From Rubrobacter tropicus (GTDB lineage Bacteria; Actinomycetota; Rubrobacteria; Rubrobacterales; Rubrobacteraceae), in NCBI RefSeq assembly GCF_011492945.1, contig NZ_CP045119.1:4216001-4280000 (forward strand): DNA of 64,000 nt. The letters are read 5' to 3'. How positions within the stretch are numbered: position 1 is the stretch's first letter; each line of letters opens with the position of its first letter. The translations under genes and the position numbers were made by a program. The notes beneath the pieces are model-generated. The model had not been told where the DNA came from and ran no database searches. It saw only the letters and a program-made list of their open reading frames with translations. Positions 41,648 to 49,690 of the stretch are shown here, piece by piece.

Positions 41648-41729
41648 GCAACAGGCTTCAGGAACTCGTAGTTGGGACCCAGCCACGCCAACCACCCCTG
41701 ATGCCTGTAGCCTTAAACCTGAAGCCTAA
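41648..41729. repeat. TTCAGGC-type repeat pair
   Basis: CAACAGGCTTCAGGAACTC on the left, CCTGATGCCTGTAGCC and AAACCTGAAGCCT on the right. Third copy of this family. Confidence 0.65.
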
Positions 41730-41760
41730 ATTAGAGCCCTCTCAGATTAGACCCCTCTCA
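41730..41760. promoter_or_regulatory. 16-bp direct repeat ATTAGA(G/C)CCCTCTCA
   Basis: Copies begin at 41730 and 41746; a degenerate third (TCCTAATGGCCCCCTCA) follows at about 41767. It lies upstream of the poly-arginine small protein and resembles the ATTAGAG elements at 32-34 kb. Confidence 0.5.
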
Positions 41761-41860
41761 TCCCGTCCTAATGGCCCCCTCATTTTCGGGACGCACAATA
41801 CTCCCCGTAATCCCGAAACGGTGGGAAGCGCGAAGAAGCAACTACGGAGGAGGTGAACGA

Positions 41861-41983
41861 ATGGCTAAGTTCTCCAAGATGTCCCCGGCCCAGGTAAGCT
41901 CGCGGGACGGCAGCAACAGCGGTGGCGGCAGCAGGAGGCGCCGTCGGCGCCGGAGGCGCAGGCGTCGTCGTCGCAACACCTAG
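41861..41983 (+). CDS. 40-residue protein ending in 14 consecutive arginines
   Basis: The ORF reads MAKFSKMSPAQVSSRDG, a Ser/Gly linker, then R14-N-T and a stop. Translation signals are strong: GGAGGAGGTGA sits five bases before the ATG. The 14 Arg codons use five synonyms (AGG, CGC, CGT, CGG in mixed order), so this is not a simple nucleotide repeat, which argues for selection on the arginine run. A strong terminator begins 27 bases after the stop. An RNA- or DNA-binding, ribosome-associated or protamine-like role is inference only. A longer in-frame start at 41771 lacks a ribosome site. Confidence 0.8.
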   Translation: MAKFSKMSPAQVSSRDGSNSGGGSRRRRRRRRRRRRRRNT

Positions 41984-42009
41984 CAACGGGGAGTTTCGAA
42001 CTGGATAGG

Positions 42010-42040
42010 GCGGCCCCGCTTTGAGAGCGGGGCCGCTTTT
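42010..42040 (+). terminator. Intrinsic terminator with T tract
   Basis: An 11-bp perfect GC-rich stem (42010-42020, 42026-42036) with a TTGAG loop followed by TTTT. The clearest rho-independent terminator in the window, ending the poly-arginine gene. Confidence 0.9.
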
Positions 42041-42061
42041 CCGTGTTAGATTGAGGGACGG

Positions 42062-43909
42062 ATGAGGTTAGTAAAAGGATTGCGCGAGGCCTTTCGCAGG
42101 CTCGTGGCGGGCGCGGGTGAGGGCGAGAGCGTCGTCGCGGCGGCGCCGGTGGTGCCGGTGGGCGAGGTCTTCCGCAGGTTCTGGCCCCACGCGCGGCCCT
42201 ACCGGCGCTGGCTGCCCCTGGTCCTCTTCTTCGTCGCTCTAGGTCCCGCGATAGAGGCGGCGACCATCTGGATGTACAAGATCCTCGTGGACGAGGTCCT
42301 CGTCCCGCGGGACTTCGGGCTCCTGATCTGGGTGCTCCTGGCCTACGCCGGGCTGCAACTCGCCGAGGGCATCGTGACGTTCTGCGACGAGTACCTCTCG
42401 GACTGGGTCGGCGGCCGGTTCATAGTCTCCCTGCGCACGGAGTTCTTCGCCCACCTGCACAAGCTCTCGCTCGCCTTCTTCGACCGGGAGCGCCTCGGGG
42501 ACGTGATGAGCCGCGTCACCGACGACGTCGAGGAGATAGAGGACCTGATGTTGAGCGGGATGGCGTCGGCCATCTCCTACGTCTTCCAGCTCCTGTTCTT
42601 CACGGCGGCGCTCTTCTACCTGAACTGGCAGCTCGCGCTCGTCTCGCTCTTCGTCGTGCCGCTCTTCTGGCTTACGGCGAGGCATTTCTCGCGCAAGATC
42701 AAGACCGCCGCCCGCGAGGAGCGCCGCCGCAGCGGCTCTATAGGAGCGGTCGCGGAGGAGAGCCTCTCGAACGCGGCCCTGGTCCAGGCGTACAACCGCC
42801 AGGAAGAGGAGGTGGCCCGTTTTCACCGGGAGAACGAGGGCAGCTTCCGGGCCCAGATGGCGGCGACGCGCCTCGGCTCCCTGTTCGCGCCGCTCATCAA
42901 CATGATCGAGCTCGCCGGCGTGATCGTGGTGATCGCCTTCGGAGCCTACCAGCTCTCCCAGGGGCGCCTCACCATCGGCGGCCTGCTGGTCTTCATGGTC
43001 TTTCTCGGCCAGCTCTACAGCCCCATCCGGGGCATCAGCAGCCTCCTGACGTCTTTCTATTCGGCCTCCGCCGGCGCGGAGAGGATCATCGAGTTTCTGG
43101 ACGAGGAGCCCTCCGTGACGGAGCGCGAAGACGCCGTGGAACTGAGAGCAAAAGAGGGCCGCGTCGAGTTCGACGCCGTCTCCTTCCGCTACCCGGACGC
43201 GCGGAAGCCCGCGTTGGAAGATGTCTCTTTCAGCGTGGGACCGGGGGAGACGCTCGCGCTGGTGGGTCCCTCGGGGGCCGGGAAGTCCACCGTGGCGAAG
43301 ATGATGCTTCGCTTCTACGACCCGGACTCGGGATCGGTCAGGCTCGACGGCCACGACCTGAGAACCCTGACGCTCCGCTCGCTGCGCGAGAACGTCGCCC
43401 TGCTGTTGCAGGAGACCCTGGTCTTCGACGGGACCGTGCGCGAGAACATCGCCTACGGGAAGCCTGGCGCCACGGACGATGAGGTGGAGGCCGCCGCGAA
43501 AGCCGCCGACGCCAACGACTTCATCCGGGCGCTGCCGGAGGGGTACGACACGTCCGTCGGGCAGAAGGGGCGGCTGCTCTCGGGCGGACAGCGCCAGAGA
43601 ATAGCCATCGCGCGGGCCATGATCCGGGACGCCGGCGTCCTGGTCCTCGACGAGCCGACGACGGGGCTGGACGCCGAGTCGAGCGAGAAGGTGATGCGCC
43701 CGTTGCGGAGGCTGATGAGCGGCCGGGCGACCGTCGTGATCTCGCACAACCTGATGACGGTCCGCGAGGCGACGGAGATAGTGGTCCTCGAAGACGGCCG
43801 CGCGACGGAACGCGGCTCCCACGCGGACCTCCTGGAGAGAGAAGGCTCCTACGCCCGGCTCTACAAACTCCACCACCCGGACGCCACCGAACGGCTGGTC
43901 GGCCCGTGA
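42062..43909 (+). CDS. ABC exporter, fused membrane and ATPase domains
   Basis: 615 residues: a six-helix exporter TMD (about 45-345) then an NBD with Walker A GPSGAGKST, Q-loop LLLQETLVF, signature LSGGQRQR, Walker B VLVLDEPTTGLD and H-loop SHNL. A half-transporter of the lipid/multidrug (MsbA-like) type that should dimerise. It overlaps the next gene, a protein kinase, by GTGA, so the two are co-translated. The Q-loop region and helices look intact. Confidence 0.93.
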   Translation: MRLVKGLREAFRRLVAGAGEGESVVAAAPVVPVGEVFRRFWPHARPYRRWLPLVLFFVALGPAIEAATIWMYKILVDEVLVPRDFGLLIWVLLAYAGLQLAEGIVTFCDEYLSDWVGGRFIVSLRTEFFAHLHKLSLAFFDRERLGDVMSRVTDDVEEIEDLMLSGMASAISYVFQLLFFTAALFYLNWQLALVSLFVVPLFWLTARHFSRKIKTAAREERRRSGSIGAVAEESLSNAALVQAYNRQEEEVARFHRENEGSFRAQMAATRLGSLFAPLINMIELAGVIVVIAFGAYQLSQGRLTIGGLLVFMVFLGQLYSPIRGISSLLTSFYSASAGAERIIEFLDEEPSVTEREDAVELRAKEGRVEFDAVSFRYPDARKPALEDVSFSVGPGETLALVGPSGAGKSTVAKMMLRFYDPDSGSVRLDGHDLRTLTLRSLRENVALLLQETLVFDGTVRENIAYGKPGATDDEVEAAAKAADANDFIRALPEGYDTSVGQKGRLLSGGQRQRIAIARAMIRDAGVLVLDEPTTGLDAESSEKVMRPLRRLMSGRATVVISHNLMTVREATEIVVLEDGRATERGSHADLLEREGSYARLYKLHHPDATERLVGP

Positions 43910-44796
43910 AGGAAGGTTTCTTCGAGGGGGACGTGGAGCATCCCCCGCTGCCGGTCGGCGAGGTTCTGGCTCCTGGCTACACGATCGCCGGGCACCTGCA
44001 CCAGAGCAACAACTACGACGTCTACGACGTGTTCAGCGAGGAGCGGGCCTGCAGTTGCATCGCCAAGGCGCGGCGGCGCGACCTCACGGACAAGGAGGCG
44101 GCTCGGCTGGCGCTGCTGCGCGAGGGGGACCTCCTCGAGGGCCTCACGCACCCGCACATCGCGCGTCACTACGAGACGATCAGGGAACCCGAGCCGGTCC
44201 TGATCCTCGAGACCCTCACGGGCGAGACCCTGGCGTACCTGATCGACGAGGGCTACCGTCGCCTGCCGCTGGCCGAGGTGGCGCACCTCGGCCTGCATCT
44301 GTGCTCCGCCATCCACTACCTCCACGGCCAGGGCATCCTGCACCTGGACCTCAAGCCCTCCAACATCGTCTCCGAGAGGGGGATGGCGAAGATCCTGGAC
44401 CTCAGCATCGCCCAGGCCCCCGGCCCCTGCAGGAAGGGCGCTGGCACCGTCCAGTACATGGCCCCGGAACAGGTAAGGGGGGACCACGTGGACGCCTCCA
44501 CGGACGTCTGGGGCATCGGCGCCGTGCTCTTCGAGGCGGCCACCGCCGAGCCGCCCTTCAACGCGGAGTACGAGGACGAGACCGCCTCCGAGTACACCAC
44601 GGGCTCTTCAACCGGCACCTGGACGGACGCCAAGATCGAAGACTACGACCAGATCTCACGCCGCGCCGACCCCGTCCGCGCCCACCGCCGCGTCCCGGCG
44701 ATCTTCAACACCCTCATAGCCCGCTGCCTCGACCCCGACCCCGCCAAACGCCCGTCCCTCCCCGAACTCACGAACGGCCTCCGCTCCCTCGTTTAG
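43906..44796 (+). CDS. Ser/Thr protein-kinase-fold protein with variant catalytic motifs
   Basis: 296 residues, soluble. The fold is clear (LTHPHIARHYE, LHLDLKPSNIV, YMAPEQVRG, TDVWGIGAVLFEA, RCLDPDPAKRPS). HRD is HLD, retaining the catalytic Asp. DFG is replaced by DLS (ILDLSIAQA), keeping the metal-binding Asp. The glycine-rich loop is poor, reading HLHQSNNYDVYDV, so ATP binding may be altered. GTG start overlapping the ABC exporter stop. The tight coupling implies it acts on, or is exported-signal-linked to, the transporter. Confidence 0.85.
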   Translation: MKEGFFEGDVEHPPLPVGEVLAPGYTIAGHLHQSNNYDVYDVFSEERACSCIAKARRRDLTDKEAARLALLREGDLLEGLTHPHIARHYETIREPEPVLILETLTGETLAYLIDEGYRRLPLAEVAHLGLHLCSAIHYLHGQGILHLDLKPSNIVSERGMAKILDLSIAQAPGPCRKGAGTVQYMAPEQVRGDHVDASTDVWGIGAVLFEAATAEPPFNAEYEDETASEYTTGSSTGTWTDAKIEDYDQISRRADPVRAHRRVPAIFNTLIARCLDPDPAKRPSLPELTNGLRSLV

Positions 44797-44798
44797 GG

Positions 44799-44897
44799 CT
44801 GTCAGCTATCAGCGCGCTTCGGCCTTACGGCCTGCGCTATCAGCCGTCAGCCTTTTGTCTTTGGCCGAAAGCTGATGGCTGACCGCTGACAGCTTTG
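44799..44897. repeat. TCAGC-type repeat pair with internal short hairpins
   Basis: GGCTGTCAGCTATCAGC on the left and GCTGATGGCTGACCGCTGA on the right, with CGCGCTTCGG-type mini-hairpins between. Confidence 0.75.
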
Positions 44898-44940
44898 GGC
44901 CGTTCGGCCCCGTGGCAGCGATTAGAACAAACTCACCTTC

Positions 44941-44965
44941 CTCTAACCCCTGGCTAACCTCTCCG
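44941..44965. promoter_or_regulatory. Two 11-bp tandem repeats, OmpR-box-like
   Basis: CTAAC begins at 44943 and 44954, the same 11-bp period as at 38771-38797, about 50-70 bases before the Asp-rich lipoprotein start. Confidence 0.45.
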
Positions 44966-45013
44966 GGCGAAGATCAAGACACAGATCCCGAACTTCAAAG
45001 GGGAGCCGCGAAG

Positions 45014-45565
45014 ATGGAGAAGACAGGAAAGCTCTGGATATTGGCAGTAATGACCGTAGTCGGTATGAGCCTGTCGGCCTGCGGCCAGACGACCGCGGGC
45101 TCGCCGGGCGACGCCCAGCAAGGCGACCCGCCTTCCGGCTCGCAGAGCCGGGACGACGGCAACGACGACGCGAACGACGAACAGGACGACCGCGCTGGTG
45201 CCGACGATCGCGCGGGCGATTCGGACGACGACAACGGTGACCGGGACGACAACGACGGTCAAGATGATGGTAGTCGAGACGACGACGGGGATGACGGCCG
45301 GGATCTTGACGACGACAACGGCCCGGACGACCGCGACGATGACAGAGAAGACGGCAACGACGACGATGGTCGGGACGACGATTCAGACGACCTCAACGAA
45401 AGCGACGCGGACGACGGCAACGACGATATAGATGACCGGGACGACCGCGATGACGCGGACGACCGGGACGACGGTCAGGACGATGACGACGCGGCATCCG
45501 CGACGGCATCAGCCACGGCGTCCGCGGCCTCTGATGACGACGCGGACGACGGCTTCGACGATTAG
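45014..45565 (+). CDS. Extremely Asp-rich lipoprotein
   Basis: 183 residues. A signal peptide with lipobox LSAC is followed by a low-complexity tail of Asp with Asn, Gly and Arg (units such as DDGNDD, DRDDRDD) and a short Ala/Ser/Thr segment before the end. This is unlike any enzyme and suggests Ca2+ or other cation binding at the cell surface, or a polyelectrolyte coat. The ATG at 45014 is used because the 34-codon upstream extension would bury the signal peptide. OmpR-like repeats lie upstream. Confidence 0.8.
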   Translation: MEKTGKLWILAVMTVVGMSLSACGQTTAGSPGDAQQGDPPSGSQSRDDGNDDANDEQDDRAGADDRAGDSDDDNGDRDDNDGQDDGSRDDDGDDGRDLDDDNGPDDRDDDREDGNDDDGRDDDSDDLNESDADDGNDDIDDRDDRDDADDRDDGQDDDDAASATASATASAASDDDADDGFDD

Positions 45566-45669
45566 TTTCGTGAGGAGACCGCCCCTCCGCGGAGAGCTCG
45601 GTCTCCCCGCGGAAGGGCGATCGACTCTTGGACGCTCCGCAACGCGCTGCCAGGCCCGGCCTGGCAGGG

Positions 45670-45776
45670 TAAGAAGCTGACAGGCTGAAAGCGAGGCCCG
45701 CGAAGCGGGCCGAAGCGTGCTGAGAGGCGCGAAGCGCCGGGCTGACAAGCGCGACCGAAGGGAGCAGCGTGCTGAC
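45670..45776. repeat. TCAGC-type repeat with GCGAAGCGC mini-hairpins
   Basis: GACAGGCTGAAAGCG then CCCGCGAAGCGGG, a GGCGCGAAGCGCC-type hairpin and GGCTGACAAGCG. Bases 45566-45669 just upstream hold no recognised feature. Confidence 0.65.
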
Positions 45777-46055
45777 TCAGTACCGGCTCGTGAACCACCT
45801 CTGCCACTTCCACCAGGGCAGGCGGACCGTCACCTTGCCGGCGGGCCAGGGCATGGAGACGGCGGGGCGGCCCTCCCTCCTGGCGTCTCGGTACTCTTCT
45901 TCGGTCGCGACCCAGACCACGACGCCGCCCCGTTCGTAGGAGAGGGGGACGGAGACGGCCCTGAAGCCGTGCAGGGTCTCGCCATTCTCGGCGAGTAGCT
46001 CTACGGGCTGGCCCGGGTCCGGCACGAGGGGAGGTCTGCTCTTTCCAAACGTCAT
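45777..46055 (-). CDS. Hypothetical protein, 92 aa
   Basis: I do not recognise the family. The chosen ATG (46055) gives MTFGKSRPPLVPD..., a small protein rich in beta-forming residues (ERGGVVVWVATEEEY) ending in a Trp-rich tail (PWWKWQRWFTSRY). No signal peptide. A longer frame to 46181 overlaps the phosphoesterase gene and was rejected. Confidence 0.5.
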   Translation of the reverse strand: MTFGKSRPPLVPDPGQPVELLAENGETLHGFRAVSVPLSYERGGVVVWVATEEEYRDARREGRPAVSMPWPAGKVTVRLPWWKWQRWFTSRY

Positions 46056-46096
46056 CTGCACCGGCCGCGTTCGAGGGCTTGCAAGTCCCCAGAATT

Positions 46097-46969
46097 CTAC
46101 CCGCGCGGGGCCTCCGTGAAGCGTCGGGCGGGGGACGTCTCCCGCGCGCGGAGGGTCAGGGTCGTGATCTCGGGCCTGCACCCGAACCGCAGCCGCGCGT
46201 TGACGGTCCCGAGCCCCCTGTTGGTGTAAAGGAGCATATCCCCTACCCGGTGCAGCCCGCGGGTGTAGCGCTGCGAGAACGGCGGCAGGACCGCCCGCCC
46301 CAACAACGGAACGCGCGCCTGGCCGCCGTGCGAGTGCCCCGAGAGCTGCAGGTCGAAGCGCCCGGTCGCGGCGGCAACGTCGGCGAAGTCCGGCTCGTGG
46401 GCGAGCAGGACCGCGGCGCCTCCCTCCGGTATCTCTTGCAAGACCAGGTCGAGGCGGCTGCGGCCCTCCATCACGTCGTCCATACCCGCGACGTGAAGCT
46501 CCGCGTCGCCGCGCTTTAGCGTTACCACCTCGTTGAGTAACACCGTAAGGCCCGCCCGGCGGACGCAGGTCAGGATCAGGTCAACGTCCGTCAGGTAGTC
46601 GTGGTTGCCCAGGATGGCGATCACGCCGTCCGGCGCCGAGAGCCGCCGCAAGGCCCCGACGAGCATCTCCCCGTCGAGGCGCTTGGCCGAGTAGCTGGCG
46701 AAGTCCCCGGTGACGACGATGAGGTCGGGGCGCTCCGCGTTGACCATCTCGGCCACGCGTTTGAGGCGTGCCGGCCTCGACCAATCGTCCAGGTGGATGT
46801 CCCCGATCTGGACTACCCGGTACCCGTCGAAGGCCCCCGCCAGCCGGGGCAACGTCAGCCCAAGGCGCACCACCTCGATCAGGCGCGGCTCCACCTCCCG
46901 CGCGTACAGGAGACCGCCCGCTCCCAAAAGGGCCGAAGCGCCGACGAGCCGCCTGACGCGAAACGGCAC
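46097..46969 (-). CDS. Membrane-anchored metallophosphoesterase (YaeI/YkuE-like)
   Basis: 290 residues. An N-terminal hydrophobic segment (about 8-22) tethers the enzyme; the catalytic motifs follow: GDIHLDDW, VTGDFASY, LGNHDYLTD, LLAHEPDF and SGHSHGGQ. Related enzymes act on UDP-2,3-diacylglucosamine-like lipids or nucleotides; the substrate here is unknown. It starts next to the SDR-like gene (46970) with no gap. Confidence 0.9.
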   Translation of the reverse strand: MPFRVRRLVGASALLGAGGLLYAREVEPRLIEVVRLGLTLPRLAGAFDGYRVVQIGDIHLDDWSRPARLKRVAEMVNAERPDLIVVTGDFASYSAKRLDGEMLVGALRRLSAPDGVIAILGNHDYLTDVDLILTCVRRAGLTVLLNEVVTLKRGDAELHVAGMDDVMEGRSRLDLVLQEIPEGGAAVLLAHEPDFADVAAATGRFDLQLSGHSHGGQARVPLLGRAVLPPFSQRYTRGLHRVGDMLLYTNRGLGTVNARLRFGCRPEITTLTLRARETSPARRFTEAPRG

Positions 46970-47644
46970 TTACAGTCCTTCCAGCGCCTCCCGGACGGGC
47001 GTCTCCCCGGACAGGATCTCGAACGTCTTGCCGACGGTGTTGGGGGATTCGAGAGCCACGGCGAAGGCGGCGGCGACGTCTTCGCGGGGGATCTCACCGT
47101 ACCGCCCGAGGGACTCCGCCGCGTCGATCCGGCCCGCCCCCTCCCCGTCCGTGAGCCTGCCGGGACGGATGATCGTCCATTCGAGACCGCTCTCGCGCAG
47201 CTTTTCGTCGGCCCGCCCCTTGGCCCGCAGGTAGGGCCGCATCGCCTCGTCGCGCCCCTCGGGGTCATCGGCCCCCATCGAGGAGAGCATCAGGTAACGC
47301 CCCACGCCCTTCTTCTCGGCCGCCTCCACGAGCTTCGCGGCCCCGCCGTAATCCATGGTCTCCTTGCGGGCGGCCCCGCTCCCCGCCCCGGCCCCGGCGG
47401 CGAAGACGACGGCGTCGCACCCGGCGACCGCCTCGCCCACGGCCCCGTCGACCTCTTCCGCCTCCAGGTCGACCAGCACGGCCTCGGCACCGTCGGCCTC
47501 CACGTCGGGCAACTGCCCCTCTTTCCGAACGAGGCCACGGACCTCGTGCCCGTTTTTGACCAGCGCCCGAACCAGCCGCCGCGCCGTGTTGCCGTGCGCC
47601 CCCGCCACGAGTACCTTCAAGGTCGACCTCCCGTTCTCGGCCAT
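46970..47644 (-). CDS. NAD(P)-binding atypical SDR (NmrA/YwnB-like)
   Basis: 224 residues. VLVAGAHGNTARRLVRAL is the Rossmann nucleotide loop; VVFAAGAGAGSG, YLMLSSMGADDPEG, YLRAKGRADEKLRESGLEWTIIRPG (in parts) and DVAAAFAVAL follow. The YxxxK catalytic pair appears as YLRAK. Possible roles are redox sensing or small ketone/flavin reduction. Directly abuts the phosphoesterase. Confidence 0.88.
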   Translation of the reverse strand: MAENGRSTLKVLVAGAHGNTARRLVRALVKNGHEVRGLVRKEGQLPDVEADGAEAVLVDLEAEEVDGAVGEAVAGCDAVVFAAGAGAGSGAARKETMDYGGAAKLVEAAEKKGVGRYLMLSSMGADDPEGRDEAMRPYLRAKGRADEKLRESGLEWTIIRPGRLTDGEGAGRIDAAESLGRYGEIPREDVAAAFAVALESPNTVGKTFEILSGETPVREALEGL

Positions 47645-47699
47645 TGGCTTGCCCTGGAAACAAGTGTACCCACGAAGCTCGCGAGGAGTCGGGGTGTGT

Positions 47700-48419
47700 T
47701 CAGGGAGTACGCGTCAGGGAGACGTTGAAAGCGGCCCCTGGGGGCATCGGAGCCCGGTCCTCGTTGAAGACCTCCCACCTGTCGCGGTCGTCGTCGTACC
47801 GGACGCCGACGGGATGGTCGTTGTAAGTGTTGCCGACCCCGCCGGGATTCCAGTTCTGCGTCACGGCAAGCTCGACTCCGGGCTTCTCGTTCGTGAGGGG
47901 GTCATCCAGGAAGGTGCCGTTTTCCACGATGTTGCCTGGCTTCGCCCGGTGGACGATCCCGTTCTTCCCCTCCGACACGACCACCCTAAAAGCCGTGCCC
48001 TCGGGCATCGGAGAGCGGTCCTGGTTGAAGACGGCCCACCTGCCGCGAGAGCCGTCGTACCACACCCCGATCTCACGTTCGTAGTCCGAAGGCCCCTCGG
48101 CGATCACGAAGGCGCCGGGCTTACCGGTGGTCATCGGGTGGTCGAAGTAGGTGCTGTTGGCAACGGTGTTGCCCGCCGTGGCCCTGTGGAGAAACGCTGC
48201 CTCTTTGTTCGGATCGGACTCTTTGGCCCGGATCTCTGTTGGCTCCGCGGATCTCGGAGCGGTGTTTTCGGGTTCCGCGATGGTGGTGGCGCGCGGCACG
48301 TCGAGGCCGCCTTCGGCGGTCTTGATGTTACCGTAGAACCGAAACGCCAGGAACACGTCGACGGCCAGTATGGCGATCACCAGTACCAGCGCCGCCCTCT
48401 TCGCGTAAGCACCCACCAA
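47700..48419 (-). CDS. Anchored surface protein with two DUF7452-like repeats
   Basis: 239 residues: a TM anchor (about 8-28), a linker, then two similar domains (about 77-150 and 155-235). Each contains HRA(T/K)xGN, a D(D/H)P-T segment, a GVWYD or GVRYD strand, and (F/E)VFN(Q/E)DR(S/A)PMP. I recall this pattern from DUF7452; no function is known to me. A conserved NWNPGG occurs only in the second copy. Confidence 0.72.
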   Translation of the reverse strand: MVGAYAKRAALVLVIAILAVDVFLAFRFYGNIKTAEGGLDVPRATTIAEPENTAPRSAEPTEIRAKESDPNKEAAFLHRATAGNTVANSTYFDHPMTTGKPGAFVIAEGPSDYEREIGVWYDGSRGRWAVFNQDRSPMPEGTAFRVVVSEGKNGIVHRAKPGNIVENGTFLDDPLTNEKPGVELAVTQNWNPGGVGNTYNDHPVGVRYDDDRDRWEVFNEDRAPMPPGAAFNVSLTRTP

Positions 48420-48477
48420 CAGTCTTCCCCCGACCTCACCGACGCCCGGAAGGAGTCTCTACCCCGTTAGGTGGACC

Positions 48478-49509
48478 ATGATACTCCAACAAGCGGGGCC
48501 GGTCCACGGACGTCCCAGGCGGCGGCCCGGGGTGAAGCGGAAGCGGCAAGCGAGGGCGGGTTTCCGGGCACCCGCCAGAGCCAGAGGCCTACTACCCCTC
48601 TGCGCCACCTTTCTCAGGCTGCCGGTGGATTGGCTCTATAAGCGCTGGTCCCCCGAGTGGCGGGGCTTGTGGATCATCGTCCTAAAGTCCAGCGGCGATC
48701 ACGCCTGGCCCTGGAGCAACGCTGGCGAAGATGCCGAAGATTTCTTCCGTCAAGAGTATCCATCGCTTCACAACCACATGAAGCCGCTAGAAACAAAGCT
48801 ACGGAAGCGTCAAGACAAAGGCCGTTTCTGGTGGGAATTGCGTTCTTGCGCCTACTACGATTCATTTGAGAAGCCAAAGATCATGTACCAGGAAATCCAA
48901 TTCCACTCCCAATATGGCTTCGACACAAGCGGCTTGCTCACAAACAACAAGGGCTTCTTCCTAGCCTCGTCAGACCCGTGGCTCATAACCGTACTCAATT
49001 CGCCGCTCATGTGGTGGCATAACTGGCGCCATCTTCCTCACATGAAAGACGAAGCGTTGAGCCCAGTCGGCGTGCTCATGGAGAAACTACCCATCGCCAC
49101 GCCCACGGACGAGACGCGGGAGGAGGCGGAGGGGTCCGTGCGGCGTCTGATCTCGCTGACCGCCACCGAGCGCGAGGCGCGGCGGGACACGCTCGACTGG
49201 CTGCGGGTCGAGTTCGGCGTCCAGAAGCCGGGCCAGAAGCTCGAAGCCTTCGCCGCCCTCGACGCCGACGCCTTCGTGGAAGAAGTCCGAAAGCGCCGCC
49301 CGAAGGGGGAAGCGCGTCTCACCCCCGGCTCCCTGCGCGCCCTCCGTGCCGGCTACGGAGAAGGCGCGGCCCCGATCCGGGACGCCCGCGCCGGGGCCGC
49401 CGCCCTGGAGCGACGCCTCTCCGACCTTGTGAACAAAGCCTACGGCCTCACGGACGAAGAGATCAACCTCCTCTGGGATACGGCACCGCCCCGGATGCCG
49501 CGTTTCTGA
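48478..49509 (+). pseudogene. 5'-truncated type IIG restriction-modification (Eco57I/TaqI-like) remnant
   Basis: Homology begins near residue 55 (RWSPEWRGLWIIVLKSSG) and continues through EDFFRQEYPSLHNHMKPLE, CAYYDSFEKPKIMYQEIQF, LNSPLMWWHNWRHLPHMK and LSPVGVLMEKLPIA to a C-terminal helical region ending NLLWDTAPPRMP. These are the target-recognition and C-terminal parts of large type IIG enzymes. The methyltransferase motifs (NPPY) and endonuclease part, several hundred residues, are missing. Bases about 48690-49060 are AT-richer than the surroundings, as expected for acquired DNA. Confidence 0.8.
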
Positions 49510-49690
49510 GGCGCCGGATCTCCGGTTCGGGGCCCGGCGTTAGCGCGTGGGGCATCCCCCAAAAGGGCCATCTTTCCGGCTTTTGCAGGATATACGCATT
49601 TTGCATGATGTGGCTGGCAGCCCGTGATTCAACAATACGCCGGCAAACCGAGCCCGGGCCGATAGGCGGTCCGGCAGAGAGGAGAAGTAG

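Noticed and set aside
48478-49509. Intact restriction-modification gene
   Set aside because: No NPPY or AdoMet-binding motif and no nuclease motif is present; the length is a fraction of the family's.
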